NCBI GenBank assembly: GCA_036526255.1
Contig: DATCYW010000088.1
Location: 1 to 5,370, forward strand
Source of the DNA: Malonomonas sp036526255
Lineage (GTDB): Bacteria > Desulfobacterota > Desulfuromonadia > Desulfuromonadales > Geopsychrobacteraceae
Direction of reading: 5' to 3'
Length of the DNA stretch: 5,370 nucleotides
Made by a program: the position numbers and the translations under genes. The notes beneath the pieces are model-generated. The model saw nothing but the letters and a program-made list of their open reading frames with translations, ran no database searches and was not told the DNA's origin. This document shows, piece after piece, positions 1 through 5,370 of the stretch; the stretch's first letter is position 1, and every line of letters begins with the position of its first letter.

Positions 1-134
1 TAGTTGTCATGGCCGCAGCAGGAGCATTTGAACCCTTCTGGCCAGCGAAGTTGAAGGAGATAGTCAAGGCAGGCATCTTCTGAATGAAACCTGCGATCAA
101 ATTCAACTTCATTGCTCGGAAAATCTTCTGTCAT
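1..134 (-). CDS. IS1595-family transposase, N-terminal part (runs off the left edge)
   Basis: This is the start of a transposase that would cut and rejoin the ends of its own insertion sequence. Forty-four codons are present, beginning MTEDFPSNEVEFDRRF. The stretch EDACLDYLLQLRWPEGFKC followed by SCCGH is the typical N-terminal helix and zinc-ribbon beginning of IS1595-family transposases; the visible CxxCG (Cys37, Cys40) is the first half of the zinc site. The second cysteine pair and the DDE-like catalytic domain lie outside the window. I chose the ATG at 134 because AAGGA stands 8 bases upstream; an in-frame ATG at 143 has its purine run touching the codon. The reading frame is open to the edge. 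The gene sits directly downstream of a broken desaturase gene on the same strand, so the element probably inserted there. Family identity rests on remembered sequence pattern only. Confidence 0.82.
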   Translation of the reverse strand, partial: MTEDFPSNEVEFDRRFHSEDACLDYLLQLRWPEGFKCSCCGHDN

Positions 135-222
135 GGCTGACATCCTTTTTGAGATTAGGCCAGTATGCACCCACTACGTGACAGTTAATGTCGCAACTGG
201 AGCGAAGTGGATAACCAGAATT
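1..222 (-). mobile_element. IS1595-like insertion sequence, one end only
   Basis: The transposase start at 134 and about 90 bases ahead of it form one end of an insertion sequence. The outer boundary is not exact. Desaturase homology fades near 223, and IS1595-family ORFs usually begin some tens of bases inside the terminal repeat, so the tip should lie between about 170 and 225. The other end, and the 8-base target duplication expected for this family, are outside the window, so the inverted repeat cannot be confirmed. Confidence 0.55.
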
Positions 223-759
223 AAATATTGCTCCCAAGACAACCAGAATAATTGGGTTGCGGTAGAGTCTATACCGTAATTGTTTCATAGTTGATGAGCT
301 CCCATACTCCTTTAGTGTCATGGTCCAGATGTCGCCGAATCCCCGCGAGTCGAGATTAGCGTAAGTCCCATGGTGCCGCAGGTGGGTAAAGCGCCAGTCT
401 TCAAACGATGTAAACACAAGCACACCGAGAAGATAGCCGTAAAACGTGTTACCCCTCTTCGATCTTAAGAAAGAATTGTGCACACAGTCGTGAAATAAGA
501 TGAATAGCCGAACCAGAAATGCGGCTGCAGGTATGGCAAGAATCAGAGTCCATATATATGAATAGCCAAGCTGGATCGACCGAACCATCAGATACCATAG
601 ACAGAAATAGGGTACTATTGTGGTCAGTAGCTGCCAGGAGGCCTCCAAGCTATTGGGATTCAGAAATTTATTCAGTTTCTGGTGCCAATCGGGCCAAACC
701 TGACCAGTCTTGCTCCTTTCCTCAACACTGTTGACTATATCCTGTTCATGTATGGCCAT
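223..759 (-). pseudogene. Membrane fatty acid desaturase, N-terminal half, interrupted
   Basis: An integral-membrane di-iron desaturase would introduce a double bond into acyl chains at the cytoplasmic membrane. Two of the three histidine boxes are present: HDCVH at residues 90-94 and HLRHH at 126-130. They are flanked by hydrophobic segments near residues 41-61 and 66-88 and another around 105-118. The third box (HxxHH), expected in the C-terminal half, is absent. Clear family-like sequence ends around residue 179 (YRLYRNPIILVVLGAIF). The frame then stays open to a stop at 109-111, but that tail overlaps the IS1595 transposase start in another frame and does not look like desaturase. Family members are usually well over 300 residues, so about half is missing, probably beyond the insertion sequence to the left. 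I chose the ATG at 759, with GGGGG 7 bases upstream; the TTG at 765 would place that site too close. The gene is AT-richer than the genes from 1064 onward. Confidence 0.8.
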
Positions 760-829
760 AATCAAACCCCCGCTTGACTATTTCTCCCTTGTCCCTTGGC
801 CAAGTTTTGTCGGGATATTCTATAACACT

Positions 830-860
830 CTAGATTATCAGAAATTTTCTGATGGGCTAG
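830..860. promoter_or_regulatory. Operator-like palindrome upstream of the desaturase gene
   Basis: ATCAGAAA and TTTCTGAT form a perfect 8-base inverted repeat around a single T (837-853). The outer CTAG/CTAG at 830-833 and 857-860 pair too, giving a 31-base dyad. On the minus strand TTTCTG followed by TAGAAT (16-base spacing) could be -35 and -10 elements reading into the desaturase, so the dyad would overlap the promoter. Such geometry suits a dimeric repressor, for example of the TetR type that often controls lipid genes, but no regulator gene is in the window. Promoter and regulator assignment are inference; the symmetry is directly visible. Confidence 0.45.
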
Positions 861-1063
861 TGTCTTTGAAATGTTAGCTCGCCCGAATGGGCTGACGGCG
901 GGATTTTCACATGTAACGACTTTAAACACACAAGAACCCCACGAATACCAGTTCGCAGGGTTTTCTCGGTTTGGTGCATTAATCAGACAAATTTGGGCTG
1001 CGCTCTTTGTAGATTCGATAGTCGGAGGAGCGACTTAACTACGTGTCTGGAATTAGTTGACCA
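861..1063. other. Intergenic stretch between the desaturase and dehydrogenase genes
   Basis: No reading frame with coding character is visible on either strand. The stretch holds the hairpin at 935-962 and a smaller GCCC-GAAT-GGGC hairpin at 881-892. Composition shifts from AT-rich to GC-rich close to 1064. No tRNA cloverleaf was found by eye. Confidence 0.5.
935..962 (-). terminator. Hairpin downstream of the dehydrogenase gene, possible terminator
   Basis: Read on the minus strand, an 11-pair stem with a six-base loop (CTGGTA) forms without mismatches, using two G-U wobbles. On the plus strand the same two positions are C-A mismatches, so the structure is better as minus-strand RNA. It stands about 100 bases after the dehydrogenase stop. 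The sequence following it on the minus strand is T-rich but broken (TTCTTGTGTGTTT), so termination efficiency is uncertain. It could instead be part of a mobile or palindromic repeat. Confidence 0.4.
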
Positions 1064-1829
1064 CTACAAGGCGAAAATCTCGTCGAAGGATCTCATCCGA
1101 GGCTCCTTAAGCGTTCCACCGCCATCGACATTGAAGGTGGCGCCGGTGATGTAGCTGGCTCCCGGCCCGGCGAGGAAGAGGGCGACAGCGGCGATCTCTT
1201 CCGGACGGGCGTAGCGGCCAAGAGCGGTCTGGCTGCGCATGAAGTCGCCTTTGCGCCCGTCGAAGCGATTCATCTCGGTGGCGAAGGGGCCCGGCTGGAT
1301 GGCGTTGACCAGGATGTTGCGCGGGCCCAGGTCCTTGGCCCAGCTGCGGGTCAGGCCGGCAACGGCGAACTTGCTGGCGTTATAGGGGCTCATCCCGGCC
1401 GCGGTGGCGCGCTCGCCGAGCACACTGCCGATATTGATGATCCGCCCCCCGTCCGGCAGGTAGTTCAGCTCCTGGGTGGTAACGAATATTGCATCGACTT
1501 TGACGGCCATGGTGGTGCGGTAGTCCTCCAGGTGGATCTCGCCGATCATGCCGCCGGTAAAGATACCGGCACAGGTCACTAGGATATCCAGCCCGCCGAA
1601 GTCCTCGACCACGGTAGCGACCAGGGTCGTCAACTGCTTGGGTTGCATCGCATCGACCAGGTAGGCGCCGGCCGCCCCCCTAAGTCGCGCAATTGCCCGG
1701 CCTAGTTGAGGAACTTACTGCAGCTGAGGGCAACTGCACGTCGGCGTCGGAGAACTGCCGGGCGATGGCGGCACCGATACTGCGACTGCCGCCGGTGATC
1801 AGGGCGGTCTTGCCGGCTAGGCTGTTCAT
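1064..1829 (-). pseudogene. Short-chain dehydrogenase/reductase (SDR), two frameshifts
   Basis: A classical NAD(P)-dependent SDR oxidoreductase; the substrate cannot be read from the sequence. The Rossmann cofactor loop TGGSRSIG is at residues 12-19. In repaired numbering the catalytic Ser (NIGS) is about 136 and YNASK gives Tyr150/Lys154. NAIQPGP and the C-terminal GATFNVDGGG are also typical. The usual NNAG motif reads TCAG (about 86-89). The reading frame breaks twice: near 1701-1706 (on the minus strand ACTAGGCC) and at a run of six C at 1675-1680 (six G in the gene). The middle piece QLRDLGG lies in a third frame. Restoring one base at each point gives a continuous protein of 255 residues, normal for the family. 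The start ATG at 1829 has GGAGG six bases upstream, so translation begins well but meets a stop at 1680. It is divergent from thiI. Both breaks are small indels, so sequencing error is possible. Confidence 0.85.
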
Positions 1830-1835
1830 AGTACA

Positions 1836-1840
1836 CCTCC
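1836..1840 (-). promoter_or_regulatory. Ribosome binding site of the SDR gene
   Basis: GGAGG (CCTCC on the plus strand) lies six bases before the ATG at 1829. It fixes the start and shows that the N-terminal frame, which does not continue into the downstream coding frame, is the true beginning of the gene. Confidence 0.75.
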
Positions 1841-1932
1841 GTAGCGATTTAAGGGTTTTGACCATTACAGCCTGCGTGAAAAAACGCTCGCGGTCACCTT
1901 GGAGACAAAATTGCGGCATAATGAACGGAGAC

Positions 1933-1941
1933 GGGGAGGAG
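1933..1941 (+). promoter_or_regulatory. Ribosome binding site of thiI, with a possible -10 element
   Basis: GGGGAGGAG ends six bases before the ATG at 1948, which decides the thiI start over upstream in-frame codons. CATAAT at 1917-1922 could be a -10 element giving a very short leader, but I see no good -35 at the right distance, so the promoter remains a suggestion. The 118-base gap between the SDR and thiI starts must hold both divergent promoters. Confidence 0.65.
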
Positions 1942-1947
1942 TGGCCA

Positions 1948-3117
1948 ATGAATCGCATCGTCATCCACTACAGCGAAATCGCCCTTAAGGGGAAGAACCG
2001 CCGCCGTTTCGAGGACGCCCTGCTGAGGCACGTGCGCGCCGCCCTCGGCAAGCAGGTCCACGAGGTGCGCAAGCAGCAGGGGCGGCTGGTCTGCAAACCG
2101 GTTTCCAGTGCCGATCCGCAGCAGCTCAGTGAACTTCTCTCGCACATTCCCGGTATTGTCAATTTCTCCTTCGGCTACAGCGCTCCCAAGGATATCGCCG
2201 TGATCGGCAAGCGGGCGGTCGCGGTCCTGGCAGAACGCGACTTCACCAGTTTCGGCGTGAAAAGCAAGCGTGCCGACAAGCAGTTTCCCCTGAACTCTGA
2301 AGAGATCAGCCGCGAAGTGGGGGCGGCGATCCTGCGCGACCTGCCCGGTAAAAAGGTCGACCTGACGAATCCCGATCTGCGACTCTTTATCGAACTGACC
2401 GGCAAAGAGTCGATGCTTTACACCGACAAGCTGCCAGGTCCCGGCGGCCTTCCGATCGGCAGCAGCGGCCGGGTGATAGTCTCCCTCTCCGGTGGCATTG
2501 ACAGCCCGGTGGCCGCCTATATGCTGATGAAGCGGGGCTGCCGTGCGATCTTCGGCCATATCCACAACGAGACCCAGTTTGAAAGCGGCGTCTCTGACAA
2601 GATCAAAAAGCTGGTTGAGGTGCTGACCCGCTACCAGCTGCGCTCGACCCTCTACCAAGTGCCGTTCGGTGAACTGCAGCGGCATATCATCGCCTTTGTT
2701 CCGGCCGACTATCGGATGATCATCTACCGCCGCTGCATGATGCGAATTCTTAATCGGCTGGCGGAGCAACAGGGGGCCAAGGCGATCGTTACCGGCGATG
2801 CTGTCGGCCAGGTCGCTTCGCAGACACTCGACAATCTGCGCTGCATCCAGAGCGCCTCGCAGCTGCCGGTGCTCTCGCCGCTAGTCGGCATGAACAAGGA
2901 TGAAACCATTGCCATCGCCCAGAGAATCGGCAGTTTCCAGCATTCGATCCTGCCTTATCCGGACTGTTGCTCCTTTATGATCTCACCCCATCCTGAAACC
3001 CGCGGTGTGCTGGAGCAGGTGGAGCGTTTCGAAGCGGGGATCGATGACTTGGATGAGCTGTTGGTACAGACGGTCGCAGGGGCCGAAATGCAGGAGTTCC
3101 GGCAGGATACTGGTTGA
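1948..3117 (+). CDS. thiI: tRNA uracil 4-sulfurtransferase ThiI, short form without rhodanese domain
   Basis: ThiI adenylates uridine 8 of tRNA with ATP and replaces its oxygen with sulfur from a persulfide carrier, giving 4-thiouridine. The protein has 389 residues: an N-terminal ferredoxin-like part (MNRIVIHYSEIALKGKNR), a THUMP RNA-binding domain at about 60-165, and a PP-loop ATPase domain with SGGIDS at 181-186. GDAVGQVASQTLDNL and the PDCC motif (Cys340, Cys341) are characteristic. The cysteine at this place corresponds to the conserved catalytic-domain Cys of E. coli ThiI. The C-terminal rhodanese domain of E. coli ThiI (about 480 residues) is absent, as in Bacillus-type enzymes. In E. 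coli that domain is what supports thiazole synthesis, so this protein is more safely assigned to tRNA thiolation. Open frame continues upstream of 1948, but that part is antisense to the SDR gene and lacks a ribosome site. No adjacent cysteine desulfurase is visible. Confidence 0.95.
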   Translation: MNRIVIHYSEIALKGKNRRRFEDALLRHVRAALGKQVHEVRKQQGRLVCKPVSSADPQQLSELLSHIPGIVNFSFGYSAPKDIAVIGKRAVAVLAERDFTSFGVKSKRADKQFPLNSEEISREVGAAILRDLPGKKVDLTNPDLRLFIELTGKESMLYTDKLPGPGGLPIGSSGRVIVSLSGGIDSPVAAYMLMKRGCRAIFGHIHNETQFESGVSDKIKKLVEVLTRYQLRSTLYQVPFGELQRHIIAFVPADYRMIIYRRCMMRILNRLAEQQGAKAIVTGDAVGQVASQTLDNLRCIQSASQLPVLSPLVGMNKDETIAIAQRIGSFQHSILPYPDCCSFMISPHPETRGVLEQVERFEAGIDDLDELLVQTVAGAEMQEFRQDTG

Positions 3118-3200
3118 TGAAATATGCCTGTTGGGTAAGCTGATATGCGGGAGAGGCATGCCTCACCCCTACAGGTATTTCATTGGTCTATTGTAGGGGC
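3118..3200. repeat. Cluster of overlapping palindromes between thiI and the ABC operon
   Basis: Three foldings share these bases. TGAAATA plus CCTGT (3118-3131) pairs with ACAGG plus TATTTCA (3171-3182) apart from a two-base bulge. GAGGCATGCCTC (3153-3164) is a perfect palindrome, extended by GGG/CCC outside an A-A mismatch to 3149-3168. CCCCTACA (3166-3173) is a perfect inverted match to TGTAGGGG (3192-3199). Sequences of the TGTAGGGGCGAGGC type are familiar as dispersed palindromic repeats or small MITE-like elements in many bacteria, so this may be a worn copy. The first arm starts right after the thiI stop, so it could also end the thiI transcript, but no T-run follows. Bases 3201-3281 hold only a weak promoter possibility (TTGCGT at 3222, TTATTG at 3246) for the ABC genes. 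Confidence 0.5.
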
Positions 3201-3281
3201 GCCTGACGGTGACAAGGACCTTTGCGTTCCATTAAAGTAAAGCAGTTATTGAATATCAGGTATTTCGTATTGGATTTATCC

Positions 3282-4185
3282 ATGCCGATTCTACAGATTG
3301 ACAATCTCCGAAAAAACTACGGTTCCCTGGCGGCAGTCGATGGTATCTCTTTTTCTGTGGGAAAAGGGGAATGATTTGGCCTGCTCGGCCCCAATGGTGC
3401 CGGCAAAACCACCACCATTCGTATGCTTTACGGCTATACGCCGAGAGACACCGGTAGTCTGAAACTGTTTGGAGTTAGACCAACATATCCGTCAGATCAA
3501 GGGCCGGATCGGGATCTGTCAGCAGGAGGATTCTCTCGCCCCGGATCTGAGTGTGCAGAAAAACTTGGTCGGCTATGCCCGCTATTTCTCTATCCCCCGT
3601 ACCGAGGCCAAGCGCCGCGCTGACGAGCTGTTGCAGTTTTTCGCCCTCGATAATCGTGCCGACGACAATGTCAAGATCCTCTCCGGCGGCCTCAAGCGGA
3701 GGCTGATGCTGGCCCGGGCCCTGGTCAATAAACCCGATTTGGTGATCCTCGACGAGCCGACCACCGGTCTCGATCCGCAGAGTCGCCAGCTGCTGTGGGA
3801 AAAACTGGCCGAGTTGAAAGAGCAGGGAATGACCATCCTGTTGACCACCCATTACATGGAGGAGGCGGCACGGCTCTGCGATCGGCTGGTGATCATCGAC
3901 CGGGGGCAGATTATGGTCGAAGGCCAGCCGGCGCATCTGGTGCGGGAACAGGTCGGGCAGGCGGTGCTGGAGATTGACAACCCCGATCCGCAGATCCGGA
4001 CCTTCCTGGCGGCCGAAGACTGCCGGGTTGAGGACCTCGGCAAGCGCTTGCTGGTCTATCTGGATGACGGCGATGAGCTGTTTCTGCGTTTGACCCGTCA
4101 GGTCCGCACCGAAGGCTGCATGCTGCGTCCCGCCTCGCTCGAGGATCTGTTCCTGAAACTGACCGGACGGGGCTTGCGCGAATGA
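3282..4185 (+). pseudogene. ABC-2 exporter ATP-binding protein (NodI/DrrA-like), stop codon and frameshift
   Basis: The ATPase subunit of an export system, driving the permease encoded next. Starting MPILQIDNLRKNYG, the frame meets TGA at codon 31 (3372-3374), in GKGE-stop-FGLLGPNGAGKTTT; relatives commonly have Cys here (GECFGLLGPNG). Walker A is at 36-43. The frame then slips at 3471-3475: GGAGTTAGAC would read on as G-LDQHIRQIKGRIGICQQED if one base were removed. After repair the protein has 300 residues, normal for NodI-like ATPases, with Q-loop region CQQED, signature LSGG at 133-136, Walker B LVILDE at 153-158 and H-loop His190. All catalytic motifs are intact, so the lesions are recent or artefactual. 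Internal restarts after the TGA would lose Walker A. The ribosome site is weak (GGA 7 bases before the ATG). Nonsense mutation, sequencing error or, less likely, selenocysteine could explain the TGA. Confidence 0.85.
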
Positions 4186-4973
4186 ACTGGCCGCGACCAA
4201 AGCAGTTCAGCCGCCGGGCTTTTCGGGTCTGGCCGCGCAATTATGAGATCTACCGGCAGGACTGGAAGATCTCATTTATTCCGCCGTTACTTGAACCGTT
4301 GCTCTACATTCTCGCTTTCGGCCTGGGACTGGCGGTACTGATCGGCGAGCTGCCGCTGCATGGCCGTACGTTGTCCTACACCCAGTTCATCGCCCCGGCC
4401 CTGGTGTCGGTTGCGATCATGTACAACGCCTTTTTCGAGACCACTTACAACAGCTTCGTGCGCATGTACTATCAGAAGACCTTCGATGCGCTGCTGGCGA
4501 CACCGCTCAATCTGGAGGAGATTATCCTCGGCGAGCTGCTCTGGGCGGCAACCAAATCGCTGATCGCCACTTTGCTGCTGAGCGGGATGATTTCCCTGTT
4601 CGGCCTGTTCGATTACCCCGGCGCGCTTTTGCTCCTGCCACTGGCGGCCCTCGGTGGACTACTGTTCGCCGCCTTCGGCATGATCTGTACCGCGCTGGTG
4701 CCCGGCATCGAAACCTTCAAATTGCCGATCCTCCTCGGTATCACGCCGATGTTCCTGTTCAGTGGCACCTTCTTCCCACTGCAGAACCTGCCCGGCTGGG
4801 CGCAAAGTCTGGCGCAGGTGCTGCCGCTGACCCATCTGGTGGCACTGGTGCGCGGCTGCTCACTGCAGATGTGGAGCGGGTGGCTGTGGCTGAGTCTGCT
4901 CTACCTGCTGCTGGCGACCCTGCTCCTGATGCCGTTGGCGATCGCCTTGATGTTGCGGCGTATGGGCCGCTAG
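4182..4973 (+). CDS. ABC-2 type export permease (NodJ/DrrB-like)
   Basis: The membrane subunit of the exporter whose ATPase is encoded immediately upstream; it sits in the cytoplasmic membrane and forms the substrate path. It has 263 residues and about six hydrophobic segments, near 33-55, 69-85, 114-141, 147-173, 181-200 and 235-258. The region FVRMYYQKTFDALLATPLNLEEIILGELLW (about 92-121) carries the cytoplasmic coupling segment typical of the ABC-2 family. FLFSGTFFPLQNLPGWAQ and LPLTHLVALVRG are characteristic C-terminal motifs. The ATG overlaps the ATPase stop as ATGA, so translation is probably coupled; with the ATPase frame broken upstream, coupling could be impaired. The frame itself is complete. 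The substrate cannot be inferred: NodJ exports lipo-chitooligosaccharides and DrrB exports drugs, but no biosynthetic genes are nearby. Confidence 0.9.
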   Translation: MNWPRPKQFSRRAFRVWPRNYEIYRQDWKISFIPPLLEPLLYILAFGLGLAVLIGELPLHGRTLSYTQFIAPALVSVAIMYNAFFETTYNSFVRMYYQKTFDALLATPLNLEEIILGELLWAATKSLIATLLLSGMISLFGLFDYPGALLLLPLAALGGLLFAAFGMICTALVPGIETFKLPILLGITPMFLFSGTFFPLQNLPGWAQSLAQVLPLTHLVALVRGCSLQMWSGWLWLSLLYLLLATLLLMPLAIALMLRRMGR

Positions 4974-5055
4974 CTGTCAATGCTTGCAAGGGGATGCTCT
5001 TGAAATATGTGGTTTAATGCTTTGCCTCTTTCAGGGTTGTTTTCACCTGGTCCTC

Positions 5056-5124
5056 TCAATGCAGCATCTTGTGCACTGGGTAGCGCTCGGCTATCGCTAG
5101 CAGTTTGCGGCGCTGTTCGAGTTC
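5056..5124 (-). pseudogene. C-terminal fragment resembling an OsmC-family protein
   Basis: Twenty-two codons on the minus strand read ELEQRRKLLAIAERYPVHKM then LH and a stop. The pattern QR-x-x-LL-x-IA-x-x-x-PVH-x-x-L is the usual C-terminus of OsmC/Ohr-type peroxide-resistance proteins (often EIADKCPVHRTL), though the active-site Cys position reads Tyr (AERYPVH). A TAG at 5125-5127 lies just upstream in the same frame, and no further OsmC sequence is seen beyond it. It therefore looks like the worn tail of a lost gene. The match is short and made from memory, so chance resemblance is possible. Confidence 0.4.
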
Positions 5125-5150
5125 CTATAAGTCACCACTTCAGAACATAA

Positions 5151-5184
5151 AATGCCCCAGCCTGTTTATGCGGGCCGGGGCATT
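5151..5184 (-). terminator. Strong hairpin, probable rho-independent terminator
   Basis: AATGCCCC (5151-5158) pairs perfectly with GGGGCATT (5177-5184). Past an A-C mismatch, GCC/GGC continues the stem, closing a loop around TGTTTATGCG. On the minus strand the stem is followed by TTTTATGTT, a fair T-run; on the plus strand it is followed by CCTAAAT, which is poor. It may act in both directions, including behind the ABC operon. Confidence 0.6.
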
Positions 5185-5284
5185 CCTAAATGTTGTGCCA
5201 CAATGCGATCCTACTTTGCCTTAGGAATAATTGCACACCCATCAACAGAAAAATTCGTCTCATAAATTGTGAGTTTTTGAAGAG

Positions 5285-5317
5285 CCGCCACCTCGTATGA
5301 AATGGGGTGGCGGTTTT
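5285..5317 (+). terminator. Hairpin with T-run, plus-strand terminator or element end
   Basis: CCGCCACC (5285-5292) pairs perfectly with GGTGGCGG (5306-5313) over a 13-base loop, followed directly by TTTT (5314-5317). This is the form of a rho-independent terminator on the plus strand. The right arm is also the first copy of the tandem repeat that follows, so the structure may belong to a mobile-element end. Confidence 0.55.
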
Positions 5318-5370
5318 GCATCATAATAGGTGGCGGGTTTCACGCAATAATACCCGGTGGGTTTCACATC
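5306..5370. repeat. Tandem repeats of about 24 bases at the right edge
   Basis: Three degenerate units follow one another. GGTGGCGG begins at 5306 and again at 5329; GGGTTTCAC occurs at 5335-5343 and 5359-5367, exactly 24 bases apart. The first unit ends CATAATA and the second CAATAATA, so the similarity covers whole units. The array runs off the window. Repeated GGGTTTCAC-type boxes near a TG (5317-5318) resemble the multiple transposase-binding repeats at IS21-family ends. No transposase gene is visible, so iterons or another repeat type remain possible. Confidence 0.5.

Larger units (their letters stand above)
4974..5370. other. Right-hand non-coding region with gene and mobile-element debris
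   Basis: No intact gene of normal size is visible on either strand. The first 80 bases show nothing recognisable. They are followed by a minus-strand OsmC-like fragment (5056-5124), a strong hairpin (5151-5184), a small perfect palindrome TTGTG-C-CACAA (5193-5203), a second strong hairpin (5285-5317) and tandem repeats to the edge. The region is AT-richer than the ABC genes. A transcript from the permease would read into the hairpins here. Confidence 0.6.

Noticed and set aside
109..222. Tail of the desaturase frame after residue 179
   Set aside because: The frame stays open but overlaps the IS1595 transposase start and has no desaturase character, so it is treated as insertion-sequence DNA read through by chance.
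870..962. Possible integron attC site (GTTAGCT near 873 and hairpins nearby)
   Set aside because: The core sites do not match RYYYAAC/GTTRRRY on either strand and no integrase or cassette array is present.
1693..1947. Upstream in-frame extension of thiI by 85 codons
   Set aside because: It is antisense to the SDR N-terminus, has no ribosome site, and ThiI proteins begin at the MNRIVIHYSEIALKGK-type sequence, which has a strong site just upstream.
1894..2769. Long minus-strand open frame opposite thiI
   Set aside because: It is a composition shadow of the GC-rich thiI; the translation shows no family-like motifs.
3475..4200. Long minus-strand open frame opposite the ABC ATPase
   Set aside because: It mirrors the ATPase coding strand in a GC-rich gene and has no recognisable domain.
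5211..5324. Minus-strand 37-codon frame starting MMQNRHPISYEVAALQ
   Set aside because: It has no ribosome site, overlaps the hairpin and repeat units, and resembles nothing I know; it could be a worn gene end but cannot be supported.
5306..5370. CRISPR array
   Set aside because: The units are degenerate and contiguous at 24-base steps, with no unique spacers of 30 bases or more.

Overview
The window looks like chromosomal DNA from a Gram-negative bacterium. The GC-rich coding style, the short ThiI and the NodI/NodJ-like exporter would suit a deltaproteobacterium of the Desulfuromonas/Geobacter kind, but that placement is a guess from protein flavour and not a measurement. The centre (about 1064-4973) is GC-rich and gene-dense. 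Both flanks are AT-richer and hold mobile-element and gene debris.

Left flank (1-1063, all minus strand). The first 44 codons of an IS1595-family transposase run off the left edge. Directly upstream of it lies the N-terminal half of a membrane fatty acid desaturase whose homology stops about 90 bases before the transposase start. The simplest reading is that the insertion sequence landed in the desaturase gene. A strong palindrome sits in the desaturase promoter region, and a terminator-like hairpin lies further up, after the next minus-strand gene.

Centre. A short-chain dehydrogenase gene (minus) carries two frameshifts close together. It is divergent from an intact thiI (plus), the tRNA 4-thiouridine synthase. 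After a 164-base gap holding overlapping palindromes comes a two-gene ABC-2 exporter operon (plus). Its ATPase gene has an in-frame TGA just before Walker A and a one-base insertion further on. Its permease gene is intact and overlaps the ATPase stop by four bases (ATGA).

Right flank (4974-5370). No intact gene is visible. There is a short minus-strand piece resembling the C-terminus of an OsmC-family protein, two strong hairpins, and about 24-base tandem repeats running off the right edge that resemble the end of an IS21-type element.

The striking overall feature is the number of lesions: four small ones (two in the dehydrogenase, two in the ATPase) plus the interrupted desaturase, while thiI and the permease are clean. 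This could be real decay around insertion sequences or base-calling errors in a low-coverage assembly. I do not see convincing evidence of a new biological system. The most worthwhile second looks are the TGA at a position where relatives often have cysteine, the desaturase operator-like palindrome, and the tandem repeats at the right edge.
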